Part shown: positions 1-9,845 of the stretch, piece after piece
How the letters are laid out: the number at the start of each line of letters is the position of its first letter
Numbering within the stretch: position 1 is the first letter of the stretch
Source of the DNA: Gnetum montanum
Taxonomy: Eukaryota > Streptophyta > Gnetopsida > Gnetales > Gnetaceae
Direction of reading: 5' to 3'
Length of the DNA: 64,000 bases
NCBI GenBank assembly: GCA_015680685.1
Contig: MNCI01006052.1
Location: 298,126 to 362,125 of the forward strand
The notes under the pieces: model-generated
Seen by the model: only the letters and a program-made list of their open reading frames with translations
Told to the model about the DNA's origin: nothing
The model's database searches: none
Made by a program: the position numbers and the translations under genes

Positions 1-499
1 GGCTTTTAAACACAAGTGCTTCTATGGCAAAATTTTAATAGAAATTTCTATTGGACAACAAGAACAGTAAGAGCAATCTAAAAATCCCAAAATTACTTGC
101 CAAGGATGATACTATCTAAACCACTAGCTAAACAATTTAAACAAAATAAAAAGTAAAATACATAACTCACAGGACCATGACAAAGAGGCTAAAATATTTA
201 CTCTAGCAAGCCATCTTACAAGCAATCGTCACAATTTCTTCTTTACAAAGCTCTTCTCAAGACCCCAAGTGTGTCTCCAAGTGAGAGCCCAAGTGCTAAC
301 TAGTAGCCTTCCAAAGTGTGATGTATGAGACCTCCCAAAAGTCCCAATATGATGATGTTATTTGATCCCCCTCTTCTAACCTCTGTGACCACGTGTCATG
401 CTGGTGCCGCTTCTCTGCATCTTTCGCGTCTGCCATGGCTGTTCTCCACTCGCACGCAGTCCTCCTTCTCCGATTTTGGCGTTGGCACAGGCGCTAGCA
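1..499. other. No recognisable gene
   Basis: AT-rich to about 360, then a GC- and CpG-richer stretch at about 370-520. That stretch adjoins the cytokinin dehydrogenase fragment and could be decayed coding sequence from it, but I could not match it to the family. The short plus-strand ORF at 325-531 is low-complexity and looks accidental. Confidence 0.4.
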
Positions 500-1089
500 G
501 TGGTGCTTTTTTAGGAGAGACCCTACCCTAGGAATAGAGAACCAGTAGGAATCCGAATCATCCAAGATTATGCATACGAACTTGGAAATGGATTCCGCAG
601 AGATGAAGAGGTTGAGCCATGGATGTGGGTTGTACCACACTCCCATGGATCTAAGAAATATCTCCGATGTACGGACTTGATTGGGAAAGCGTCAAAACAT
701 GCCGTACGAGACAAATTGCAGTCCTTTTATGTATCTCAGATTCACTAGTTTCACTATTAGCTTGTGCATTACAGTACATTGCACGTTAGTAGGAAAAACA
801 ACCAATAATTGAATCTCCGAACGGGTTTTCTTTTATATTTTTCCTAAATGGCTGAAACTTGAGGGCAAGTGATTTACTTTGTTAACATCGTCGCCATTAT
901 TGTAGTATTGAGCAAGCTTTATGATGTACAGATGAGGACCTACCCTTGCAGGAATGACCGCACTATTAAAGCTCTGGTTCGTGTTGCTGTGCATAAATCC
1001 TTCAACATAATCGAATCCAACGTCTTTGCTGGTATTGGTAAGTGCTTGCTGATCTTTCAAAAATTGTTGCTCATCCGAGTACACTAGTC
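500..1089 (-). pseudogene. Cytokinin dehydrogenase (CKX) gene fragment, C-terminal part
   Basis: CKX enzymes are FAD oxidases that cleave the isoprenoid side chain of cytokinins. On the minus strand, about 1084 to 833 reads VYSDEQQFLKDQ, then FDYVEGFMHSN, then GPHLYIIKLAQYYN. These match the CKX substrate-binding domain in order. After a stop at the end of that segment, a second segment (about 739 to 530) carries QVRTSEIFLRSMGVW and the family signature PHPWLNLFI. The ~95-bp interval may be a decayed intron: a minus-strand AG sits at about 735-739, but I could not place a donor. AG also lies just before the first segment (about 1085-1090), as expected for an acceptor. The second segment has an internal stop (FVSYGMF then TGA). 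The N-terminal FAD-binding half and the extreme C terminus are not recognisable, so this is a fragment or pseudogene. The family call is confident; exon limits are not. Confidence 0.82.
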
Positions 1090-1489
1090 TAATCTGTTGA
1101 GTCTGCTTCCATTATTTTTTTTATTTATTCATTCTTTCGAAACCATAATTTTTGTACAGGGAAATATAGTACTGTCACATGATACATGATTCATATTGAC
1201 AGGGGCCACTTCCAAACGCACCACTACTTGCATCCTTCAAACAGTTCAATGAGTTTGTTGTTCATCAAAACATCAGCCTTGAATTCACTGTTAACGATCT
1301 GATTACTTAAACAATCTCATTGAGTACTAGTTGTAGCTATTCCAAATGTTCCTGTTGGTTGATATCATTTACAAATGTTGTGATAAATCTTCCTAAATAT
1401 GGCCTTAACACGTTGTATATCAACGTCATGATTAGCTTCACAACCTCACAAAGCCTGCTCCATTAAATGGCCAAAATGTGCCAACATAA
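1090..1489. other. No recognisable feature
   Basis: AT-rich sequence upstream (minus sense) of the cytokinin dehydrogenase fragment. It could be intron, but I see none of the FAD-domain motifs of that family here. Confidence 0.35.
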
Positions 1490-1899
1490 GGAAAATTAGA
1501 TGTTTCTGCAATGACCATGTCCTTGGGATGTACTGGTGCTAGTACACATTAGCATAGCAACCTAGATGGTGCATGACCCAAGGATAGAGGAGGGAAAATT
1601 TTAGGCCTTGCTCAACCATTACAAATTCCTGTGGCCTGGTGACAAATGGAAGTGACCAATGGAAGAGCCACCACCTCTAGACACTACATGAACCTCCTAG
1701 TATTATTTTGTGTTATGTTTTTTTTTTTGTAATAATGTGTCCCATTTTTGTATTGCACCACTATGGCATGGGAAGAGTTAGTTATTTTGTCCATTTTTGG
1801 AGTCAGTCAATAATCCCATACCTGCCCAATATTTTGTAAAAGACTTGTTCCTCATCTTTGTTTAACTTGAGGATGAGTTTTTATTTAGTTGTGGGGGTA
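1490..1899 (+). mobile_element. Internal 3' tail of an Athila-like element, ending in a PPT
   Basis: From about 1800 the sequence follows the 3' tail of element A (about 32700-32809) and of D (about 5670-5775). Shared words are CAATAATCCCATACC, then ACTTGTTCCTC, then TTGAGGA, then TTTAGTTGTGGGGGTA. The G-rich tract at 1893-1897 is the likely polypurine tract (PPT), directly before an LTR starting TGATGAG. Sequence at 1490-1800 weakly resembles the end of the accessory ORF of element A. No upstream body of this copy is recognisable. Confidence 0.6.
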
Positions 1900-2772
1900 T
1901 GATGAGACATGATTTGATGGGCCTGACCTCAGATATGTAAATTCGGAGTCTCGACATTGTGTACTAGATGTTGAGGCTAATAAGTGACGTCGAATACCCG
2001 ATGTCACCTCATCTGGACGTTACCTATGAATACTGCACTTGGGCTTCTAAATGAGACAATTTTTGCACATCTTAGAAATAGTTAGTTTTTAGTTTCTTTT
2101 CTTTCTATTATTCCCAGTGCATGCCCGCAATATGATATTTGTAGTTGTACGACACCTTTATTCAAGTGTGACACACTTGGATACGTTATGTTACATGATT
2201 GCAATAAAGATCAAGATTACTTTCATCATTGCAGCATCCACTTATATTAATATTATTACTTTAATTATTCAATGCTTTCTTAGTTAAACATTTCCATTTT
2301 TATTTATTATTATTTATTGTTCTTGTTTTTAAGAGAAATGTGTATGCCTTAATCACAAGCATTTAAGTGTAAATACTTGGTTGCCCAAAGGTGTATAGTT
2401 TGGCACAACCAATGACGTATACTTGGTAAACCCAAAATTAGTACACAAAGTCCAAGACATGTATAGATGGTTAAGAGTGGATACCATCGTCATAGGCTAA
2501 TTTAGGCTTTATTTTTCATTATTCATCAGTTAGTCAATTTATCTCTTTTCATCTCCACGGGTAGCATAGAGTTAGAAAACATCATACATCTCACTTTGGA
2601 GTAAACCATATGTGACAAAGCTACCACCAATCCAAGTGGGAAGATAGTGAACTACGATCAAAGCATAATGATTTAGATGCCACAACTAGTCCCATTCATA
2701 GAATTCGATTGGATTGTGAATGAACGCTTGTGATTCGTATGGTTGAGCATAGGAGTACCTCATTGCTCATTA
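1900..2772 (+). mobile_element. LTR of Athila-like element D (first LTR)
   Basis: The LTR starts TGATGAGACATG right after the PPT and ends CTCATTGCTCATTA, close to the CTCATCA end of the other LTRs here, giving short TGATGAG/CTCATCA inverted ends. The last 60 bp (GCTTGTGATTCGTATGGTTGAGCATAGG and on) match the end of the LTR at 6540-6613. The middle is much more diverged from the other LTRs, so this belongs to a different or older subfamily. Pol sequence follows immediately, with no PBS. Confidence 0.65.
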
Positions 2773-3862
2773 GTAGGGTACTATTGGCCAAAAATCTTCA
2801 GGGATGTTCATCAATATGTCCACTCTTGTGAACGCTACCAATGAAATGGTGGAATGAATGCTCCAATGGAGGAATGTCAATAGTGGATCGAACCACTAGA
2901 ACGCTTTAACATCTGGGGCATTAGTTTCATGGGCTCCATCATGCCCATGTCAAATGGAAAGGCATACATCATAATCATTGTTGAATTTTGTATGAAATGG
3001 ATAGAAGTAGCAATTGTCACCAACTATACATCTTCTATTGCTACTTAGTTTGTATAACAAAATGTTGTAAATAGGTTTGATATGCCACTTGCGTTAATTT
3101 TTGATAATGGAACTCACTTTACGGGCACTACTTTTCAGAAGCTTATGCAACACTTGGGGGTTGAACATAAACTCACAACACCCTATCATCCCCAAGCCAA
3201 TGGTTAAGATGAGGTTATAAATAGGGAAATTACAAAGATACTAATGAGAATTATTATCAAATATAGGAAATACTAGAGCACAAAACTCAACAATGCCCTC
3301 TAGGCCTACTTCTCAACATGGAAACTTCCTATAGGCTATTCTCTCTATGAGCTAGTGTATGGAAAATTACCAATGCTTCCTATTCAATCTAAGCTCTATA
3401 CAATTTCAATAGCCTATGACCTTGAACTTGACTTAAGTCTAGCATAAAAAGAAAGACTAATGAACAACTTGCTAGATGAAAATCAATTGATGGCCTTGTA
3501 ATCTAATGAGTTGCACAAGGAATTCAACAAAAAGCACCATGACCTTAAAATTAGGAAAGTCAAATTTCAACTAGGAGATAAGGTTCTCTACCAAAACCCC
3601 ACACATGTACTTCAACAAACTAAGTTCCAGATGTTGTGGGAAGGACCTTATATAATTTATGAAGCTTTTCCTTTTGGGGCCATGATGATCTACAAAACGG
3701 AAAGCTCAAATAAGAAATAACTCATCAACATACAACAAGTCAAACCTTTCCATGAGCCTAAGCTAGATAATGCAACAAATGCCTCATTGGATGGACAAAC
3801 ACACTTAATCTTTCGAATCTACTCCTTTGAAATTAGTTGTGGAGGAGATGGCCACCCATGCT
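2773..3862 (+). pseudogene. Athila-like integrase (pol C-terminal part), element D
   Basis: Integrase joins retroelement cDNA to the chromosome. The reading starts GYYWPKIF, inside the zinc-binding domain, followed by CER as the remnant of the CxxC pair. The core shows WGISFMGS (the first catalytic Asp position is Ser), IFDNGTHF (second Asp kept) and TTPYHPQANG, then the Glu position in QDEV. The C-terminal part reads LGDKVLYQNP and WEGPYIIYEAFPFG. Several in-frame stops, such as ANG followed by TAA, make it non-functional. Protease, RT, RNase H and the start of integrase are missing: the LTR joins straight to mid-integrase at about 2773. Confidence 0.85.
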
Positions 3863-5440
3863 AACTATATAAGTAGCTCCTCACTTTTTCTATTTTATTT
3901 TACACATTTTTTGTTTTACATTTTATTTGTTTTACATCTTTTTATTTTATACTTTTTTCTTATCTTACACCATTTTCTTGTTTTATACCATTGTTAGTAT
4001 GTTTGCTATTTCTTGAATATTTTACACTTTATTTTATATTTTCTATTATTCTAATGTGATTTTCTAACCTTTTATGAAAAAGTGCTAGACATAGTGGTAA
4101 TTCATTACTTAATGGTGGTATGTACTATTTAGTTATTTGATTGTTGGTGTTTGGATTCTACCTTTGAATTTTGTTACTGATAACTAGGACATGGCTTCTT
4201 TTTCATGAAACAGACATTGATTCCACAACATCCACCCATCAATAAACTCTATGGTTTTCATTGTTCTAGAAATGTGTAATCCCTTTTTCATTAATACAAC
4301 TTTAACAAACATTTGACTTTAGTAGTTTCTAGATTTGAAAAGGATTCAAAGGTGTGAACATGATGTGACTTCAAGGGGATTTAGTACTCTTTGTGCCTTT
4401 CTACTTGGATGCATGTGTGTTTTCATGGATTTCTTACCATTTTGTGTCAACCAATAATAAGAATTTGAATAAGTCTTTGCATGGTGTGGTTCCCATCATT
4501 AAAAAGAAAAACAAAACAATGGGAATTCAAAACACACTACTTAGATAGAATAAACACACTACAAGCATAGGTTGTGGGACTAGAAAGACATGTTACCCAT
4601 CCCTAACGATCTTCTTTAACTAAGGCCCTTCCTCACTTCCTACTTCTCTTTTCTTCTTTAATAAGGAATGATTGTTGTTTTGTGTGAGAACTTTTGTGTC
4701 TCAGGTGGATGGACTGGACTTAGAATGACAATGCAAGGTCATTAAACATGGTTGGTTTTGGTCTAGACTAAGGATAGATTTTATCAAGTTATTTAACCAC
4801 AAAATTCACAAGGGACTTCATGTGACCTTAATCAGGAACTCCATTCCACTCTCTCTCATCCATCTATGCTTTCCATGTCTCACCTCACTATCGATTCCAT
4901 GTTCTTATTTGATGTCTTGGTTTGATGTGTCAAAATTCTTAGGTAGTTTCTTCTAGGTTTTTGTACTTAACTTTCTAAAACCATTAATCATCCATAGGCC
5001 TCAAAGACTCCTCAATTTGAAGTTATGCAAGGATAATAAAAGGCCTATGCATGCTTTGGGGAGGACCCACTACATATCTTTTGGTTGGGTTAGTTAAGTT
5101 CTTTATCCTTAGACATTTTCACAATCAAATTATTTTGTGTGCCCTATCAATGGCATCCAATTATGTGCATCTTCACAAAATTTCTCAGTAAAATATTTTT
5201 ATTGTTATTATTGTGAATTCTTAATCCTCTTCAAGTATTTCATTGTATTTGAACTTTTTCAAATCTAATGGACTACTCATCCATTTTACCCTGTTTTTCA
5301 ATCTTCCCACTAACACTACTAAAGGAATCAATCCACCATAATCACAACCTAGCCAAGTGTAACCACTAATAAGACAAAGTACTTAAAAGCTGCATGTTAC
5401 ACATTACACACTAATTCGTGATTTTTTTTGTGATTGTGGT
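3863..5440 (+). mobile_element. T-rich noncoding spacer between integrase and accessory ORF, element D
   Basis: No coding sequence is recognised. The first 170 bp are T-rich with repeats like TTTTACACCATTTT. The rest aligns along its length with 27850-29700 of A and, inverted, with 37320-39260 of B. Examples are CTTTGCATGGTGTG at about 4470, and CCAAGTGTAACCACTAATAAGA at about 5350 next to the accessory-ORF start. Conservation of this ~1.6-1.9 kb spacer in three copies shows it is part of the family structure. Confidence 0.65.
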
Positions 5441-5775
5441 AGGAAGCATGGACTGGAAGTGGGACTGTCTTCATAATGAATAAGTACCAGCACCATGTGA
5501 TGAGGACACTGCATGATCATTGAATCTTCTCCCTTGCTCTTTAGCTACTAGAGGAGTTAGATGTCACTCTATCCAAGGTGTTTAATTTTCTTGGCATGAA
5601 CATCCAATTTTGTAAAAGATTGTAAATTCATACACTCGGGCACTTAGAGTTTGTTTGTTCCATCTGAGTCAGTCTATATGTTAATCAATAATCCCATACC
5701 TACCCAATATTTTATAAGGAACTTGTTTCTCCTCTTATTCACTTAAGAACAAGTTTTCATTTAGTTTTGGGGGTA
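5441..5775 (+). mobile_element. Deletion scar of the accessory ORF plus PPT, element D
   Basis: In A this interval holds about 2.8 kb of accessory ORF. Here only some 80-100 bp remain, from the ORF start region to sequence matching 32560 onward (TAGAGGAGTT, then CATGAACATCCAATTTT). The 3' tail then follows, with the PPT-like run TTTTGGGGGTA ending at 5775 against the LTR. Read as a large internal deletion in this copy. Confidence 0.6.
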
Positions 5776-6613
5776 TGATGAATCATGTTTTGATATGGTT
5801 TGATATCAAAGCCTTAATATCGAATACCTGATATCGAACCCCAAGAAGTGATATTGAATATTTGATATCATAGGGTATATGCCAACTTATAAATATAGTG
5901 CTTGGGCACATAATTTTTAGATAGTTTTTTTTCATAGAGTAACAAAGTTCTTATAGTTTAGCCATTCTAGAGTTAGAATATTTCTAAGTGCTTGTAGTAG
6001 GAGTCTGAGTGTGCATGGATCTTTGTTCGAGCACTAATGTACCTAAGCACAACAATGTGATGGAAATAAAGACAAGCCCTTTGATAATCCTTGTAGCACT
6101 TAGAATAGATTAATGTTTCCTTTAATGCATTTAATATTCATTGTATTTTACTTTAATGCACTTTAGTTAATTAATTAATTTCTAGTTATTAATAAACACA
6201 AGCACGACCACTTTGAGCATACATGTAGCACTTGGTAACCCTGAAATGCTTAATGTTTGGTAATCCAATAGTGCTAAATGTATTCAGGATGTGTCCAGAG
6301 TGTGGGAATAGGTACTTGTATTAGGATAGTTAGGAAGTAGATTAATTAGATATTAAATTCCTCTATCTTTCATTCTTATTTTAGGAGATTAAACTTATAA
6401 AATATAAAAGGGTAAAAATCATATGCCTCAGTTGCACTTAACCATACACTTGTACCTCACAAGTGGAACTAAGAAGACAATAATAGTTTCAATTAGATTT
6501 CACTTTCTTGAACTTGTTTACTTAAGAACTTAAGGACTACAAAGTTTGATCGGATCACGCATGAATGCTTGTGATTTGTATGGTTGGGCATAGGGGTACC
6601 TCACCACTCATCA
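5776..6613 (+). mobile_element. 3' LTR of Athila-like element D
   Basis: 838 bp, beginning TGATGAATCATG after the PPT and ending CACCACTCATCA. Internal landmarks shared with the LTRs of A and B include TTAGAATATTTCTAAGTGCTTG at about 5967, the stretch around ATGTACCTAAGCAC, and GCTTGTGATTTGTATGGTTG near the end. The 5' part carries repeated GATATCGAATACC-like words with GATATC palindromes. Confidence 0.8.
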
Positions 6614-6639
6614 CATGGTGTTATGACCATAAATATTTA

Positions 6640-7200
6640 TATTTTATTTTCTATGAAAAGTTCTATTGATTGATGATAAATTTCATCAACTTCTTGACTG
6701 TTATGACAATAATTATTTATTTTCCATGACAAAGTCCAACTAGTTGGTAAATGGCCTCCTGGTCAAAAAAGGTTTTATGTCCTATAGAGCCAAGGGGACT
6801 GATTGGGTCTATTAGTCTTAGTGAATGTAAGTAAAATTTTATCCAAGAGGTCTTAGTAGACATAAGTAAAAATTTTAGTTTTAGTTTCACATATATTTCC
6901 TCTTTAAGTTCATCAAATACTTTTTTGAGAAATCCTATCATTAATTTTCTCTAAATCATAAAAATCATACATAAATTCCACTTTTTGACATCTAAATTTA
7001 TCCAAGACTTGTCCTAATAAGAAAATGATTTTTATAGTTGATCTTCTACAAAAAAAACCAAATTGATTGGTAGAAACTATTGATAGTCATCTCAAATATT
7101 ATTCTATAACTTTTTCTCAACTTCACAGTGTGATTGATAAGTTTAATCTTTCTTTAACTATAATAATTTAAATGTTTCCTTTGTCCTTGTAGATTGATAC
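6640..7200 (-). pseudogene. LINE reverse transcriptase fragment (central RT)
   Basis: On the minus strand the translation runs through SIYKDKGNI, then EKVIE, then TNQFGFFCRRST, FLLGQVLDKFR and FYDLEKINDRI. These match in order the plant non-LTR RT blocks with an NQFGFMPGRST-like and a DLEKAYDRV-like motif. The Asp before LEK is present and the rest is full of stops. The catalytic YxDD box would lie further along the minus strand, beyond the LTR edge at 6613, so the fragment is truncated where element D begins. Confidence 0.72.
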
Positions 7201-7349
7201 CATAGTGCTAAGACATATAAGCATTATGAAACTAAAATTTAAAACTTGCTATACTTTATGAAATATAAAGGTAAATTCAATAAAATAACCTACAATCATT
7301 GGATGCATTAAAAAATGGCTGATACAAACATTTTGCTAAAATATGTCAT

Positions 7350-7990
7350 TTTTGCCTCAATAGTTGTCATAGAACACATAAAAAATACATGATTATCATC
7401 TTCAAGAGCTTTTGATATACAAAATTAACACTTGTGTTCCTCTCTAGGTACGCTAATCCATCTTCCACTTTCTATTTTTAACTAAGTTTAGTAAAAAGGT
7501 TATAAACTCATGATGGAATGTTAGTAGTAAGATATCTTACTACTAAATTGATATAATTTCATTGAATATGTTCAAAATAAATTTTTTCTTATATTCTAGA
7601 TTTAACTAAAGCTTTTGCAATACATTCTATTTAACTTGTCTATGCTACTAAGTGTATTTGCACAATCTTTAATGAGACATTTCACTTATTTAGCCATAAT
7701 ATCCCCTTAAAATACCATGTTTTTTATTTTATCTCTCCAAGCATAGCCTTAGAACACTTAGATTGTTTTATTACTAATATATATATTGGAAATAAGTAAT
7801 GAATTAACACAAAATCAAGATAACATATCACATTCTAACAACATCATGTGGTAAGGAGTATATCCATTCACTTTTAATTCAACTTGCAAAAATATTTTTG
7901 TATTTTTTCAATAGTCTTTCAACATTTTTCACTAAGGCCTAGTATTCATATGAGGCATCCATATAGAATAGTAGGATAAATGGTTTCTTA
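7350..7990 (-). pseudogene. LINE C-terminal fragment
   Basis: Minus-strand words ESGRWISVPREEHKC (about 7465-7420) and LEDDNHVFYVF resemble the cysteine/histidine region that closes plant LINE RT ORFs (GRW..PRE..C..C....EDE.HF). Near 7960, YYSIWM may be the remnant of an LLYG-type motif. In the sense direction it lies before the central RT fragment at 6640-7200, so the two are probably separate insertions or rearranged. All frames have stops. Confidence 0.5.
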
Positions 7991-7999
7991 GAAAGAATT

Positions 8000-8970
8000 G
8001 GTTTTTAAGTTGTAATGAAAAACTCTCCAGGATTTAAATTTATTTTTAGAAGTATTAAAAACTTTAGTATTTTTTGTAACTTTTTTTTAATGTACATATC
8101 CTAGCTGTAATCATTTATACAAAGAAGACCTCAGTATTTAAAGAAAATAATTTCAACATTTTTATTCTCAAATTGAAACTTATACTTTATATTGCTAATA
8201 CCTAACACAATAATTTTAATTTCATCAATATTAACTTGCAATATTAAAGAAAGAAAAAAAACTAAACAAAACCTATAACATAGTATGTATATCCCTTTGT
8301 GATGTAGAAATCAAAATGTAAAGTCCAATTTTGATAACATGTCTTTGATGGACTTTGTTCACCTAATCCTACCATTGATAAATGAAAACATGAAAGAGAG
8401 TAGGAAATAATGGACATACTTAACATTAGATAATAACTACTAGTTAGAGGTAGTTAAATTCCAATAGTTATGCTAAGATATATAAGCCTTATGTAGCATA
8501 TGCTAGTGAAATAGAACAAAGTTGGTTTGATAACTCTAAGTCATGTAAGTCATGCTAATTAATCTAAATGAAGTTCAAAAGAAAATGATAAATAGCTAAA
8601 TATCTAAGCATTTTAAATGATGGAAAGTAGGGTTGTAGATAGTATTAAGTAGCCAAGCTTCATAAAATGGAACATAATGCATTAGATTATTGAAATGCTT
8701 AATTGTGATATCTATGAAGCCAATATGATATCCTTATTATTTATCTATGCTACATTAAGCTTTATCAAGTACCATTATAAAGTTATACGTACTTTTTTAT
8801 TACATGATTATATATCAATGAGTCATTATTTTACATTACATATATCTATTTGGCCAAGAGGTAAAGGATTAAGGCCTACTCCTTCTGAAATTTGGTTGTA
8901 TTTTATCAAATCATATGTATTTTTGGTATATCATTTGTGATGAATAATAAAAATGCAATTTTAGAAGGGC
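8000..8970. other. AT-rich sequence without recognisable gene
   Basis: A short plus-strand ORF at 8695-8940 has no recognised motif and an AT-driven composition. No LTR or coding remnant identified. Confidence 0.4.
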
Positions 8971-8974
8971 TTAT

Positions 8975-9110
8975 TCAACATTGATGTGTCGATGTTGCTT
9001 AGTTGATGAAGCCTATGTTGTGTTGATGCGCTTATGTTGACATAGTTGCAAAAAAATGCCTATAGATATAGTTCACTTGCTAGGTTTATGTATCATTTTT
9101 GGGTTAAGTA
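8975..9110 (+). mobile_element. Partial LTR remnant, Athila-like family
   Basis: The words TGTTGCTTAGTTGATGAAGCC and GCCTATAGATATAGTTCACTTGC follow the same order and spacing as the 5' part of the LTR at 20407-20500 (TGTTGCCCAGTTGATGGGGCC, then GTCTATAGGTATGCACTC). Only this piece is visible. Confidence 0.45.
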
Positions 9111-9816
9111 GACTAATTGAAACTATGTTAGTTTATATTTATAGCTTATAAGAGTTAGCAAGTTCCTGTAGCATGAATTTGAGTTGATTATATGACATTT
9201 TATTGTAGTGGTAGTATACTTGGATACAATCCATGATCAACAATAAGATTAAGATTGATTTGTATTCACTATAGTACTCTAACTTAACATAGAATTTACT
9301 TTTAATGTAATTTATTTTTGGTGTACTTAGTTTAATATTTACTTTTTTATCACACATAGAATTCAATGAAATGAACACAATGAGTTTTAAGTATAACATG
9401 GAAGCATTTGGTAACCTAGGAATGATATTGTAGCATCTCGCCATACCACACCTAGCTAGGATAAAGCGACTCCTAGGATAGCTAGTAATAACACAATGGA
9501 AGCATGATAAATTAGAAGTTAATGATGTATGAAAATATGTTAAGAATAAATCCTTTGATATATATATATATATATTATGGAGGGTTAAATTGCACAAAAA
9601 TCCATAGGAAACCAAAGACTAAGCATACATTTCAATTTATAAAGCTACATGTCTCTACATGAGCCAAAAATGTGCATTGCTCTCATAAGATACAAAAAAT
9701 AGATAAACATCATCATATATATAAGAGTACAAAGAGGGTCATACAAATATGAAATTCCACTCTATTATACATGGAAATATACATAAGCCAAACCCTAAAG
9801 ATTTTCTCCTCCTTTG
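9111..9816. other. AT-rich sequence, no gene
   Basis: Holds an AT dinucleotide run at about 9559-9577. A 158-codon minus-strand ORF spans 9139-9615 but has no recognisable motif and crosses the AT run, so I do not call it a gene. Confidence 0.4.
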
Positions 9817-9845
9817 CTCTCTCTCTCTATCTCTCTCTCTCTCTT
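9817..9845. repeat. (CT)n microsatellite
   Basis: Nearly uninterrupted CT repeat with one TAT break. Confidence 0.9.

Noticed and set aside
9139-9615. 158-codon minus-strand ORF
   Set aside because: No motif, spans an AT dinucleotide run, AT-driven composition; a chance ORF is likely.
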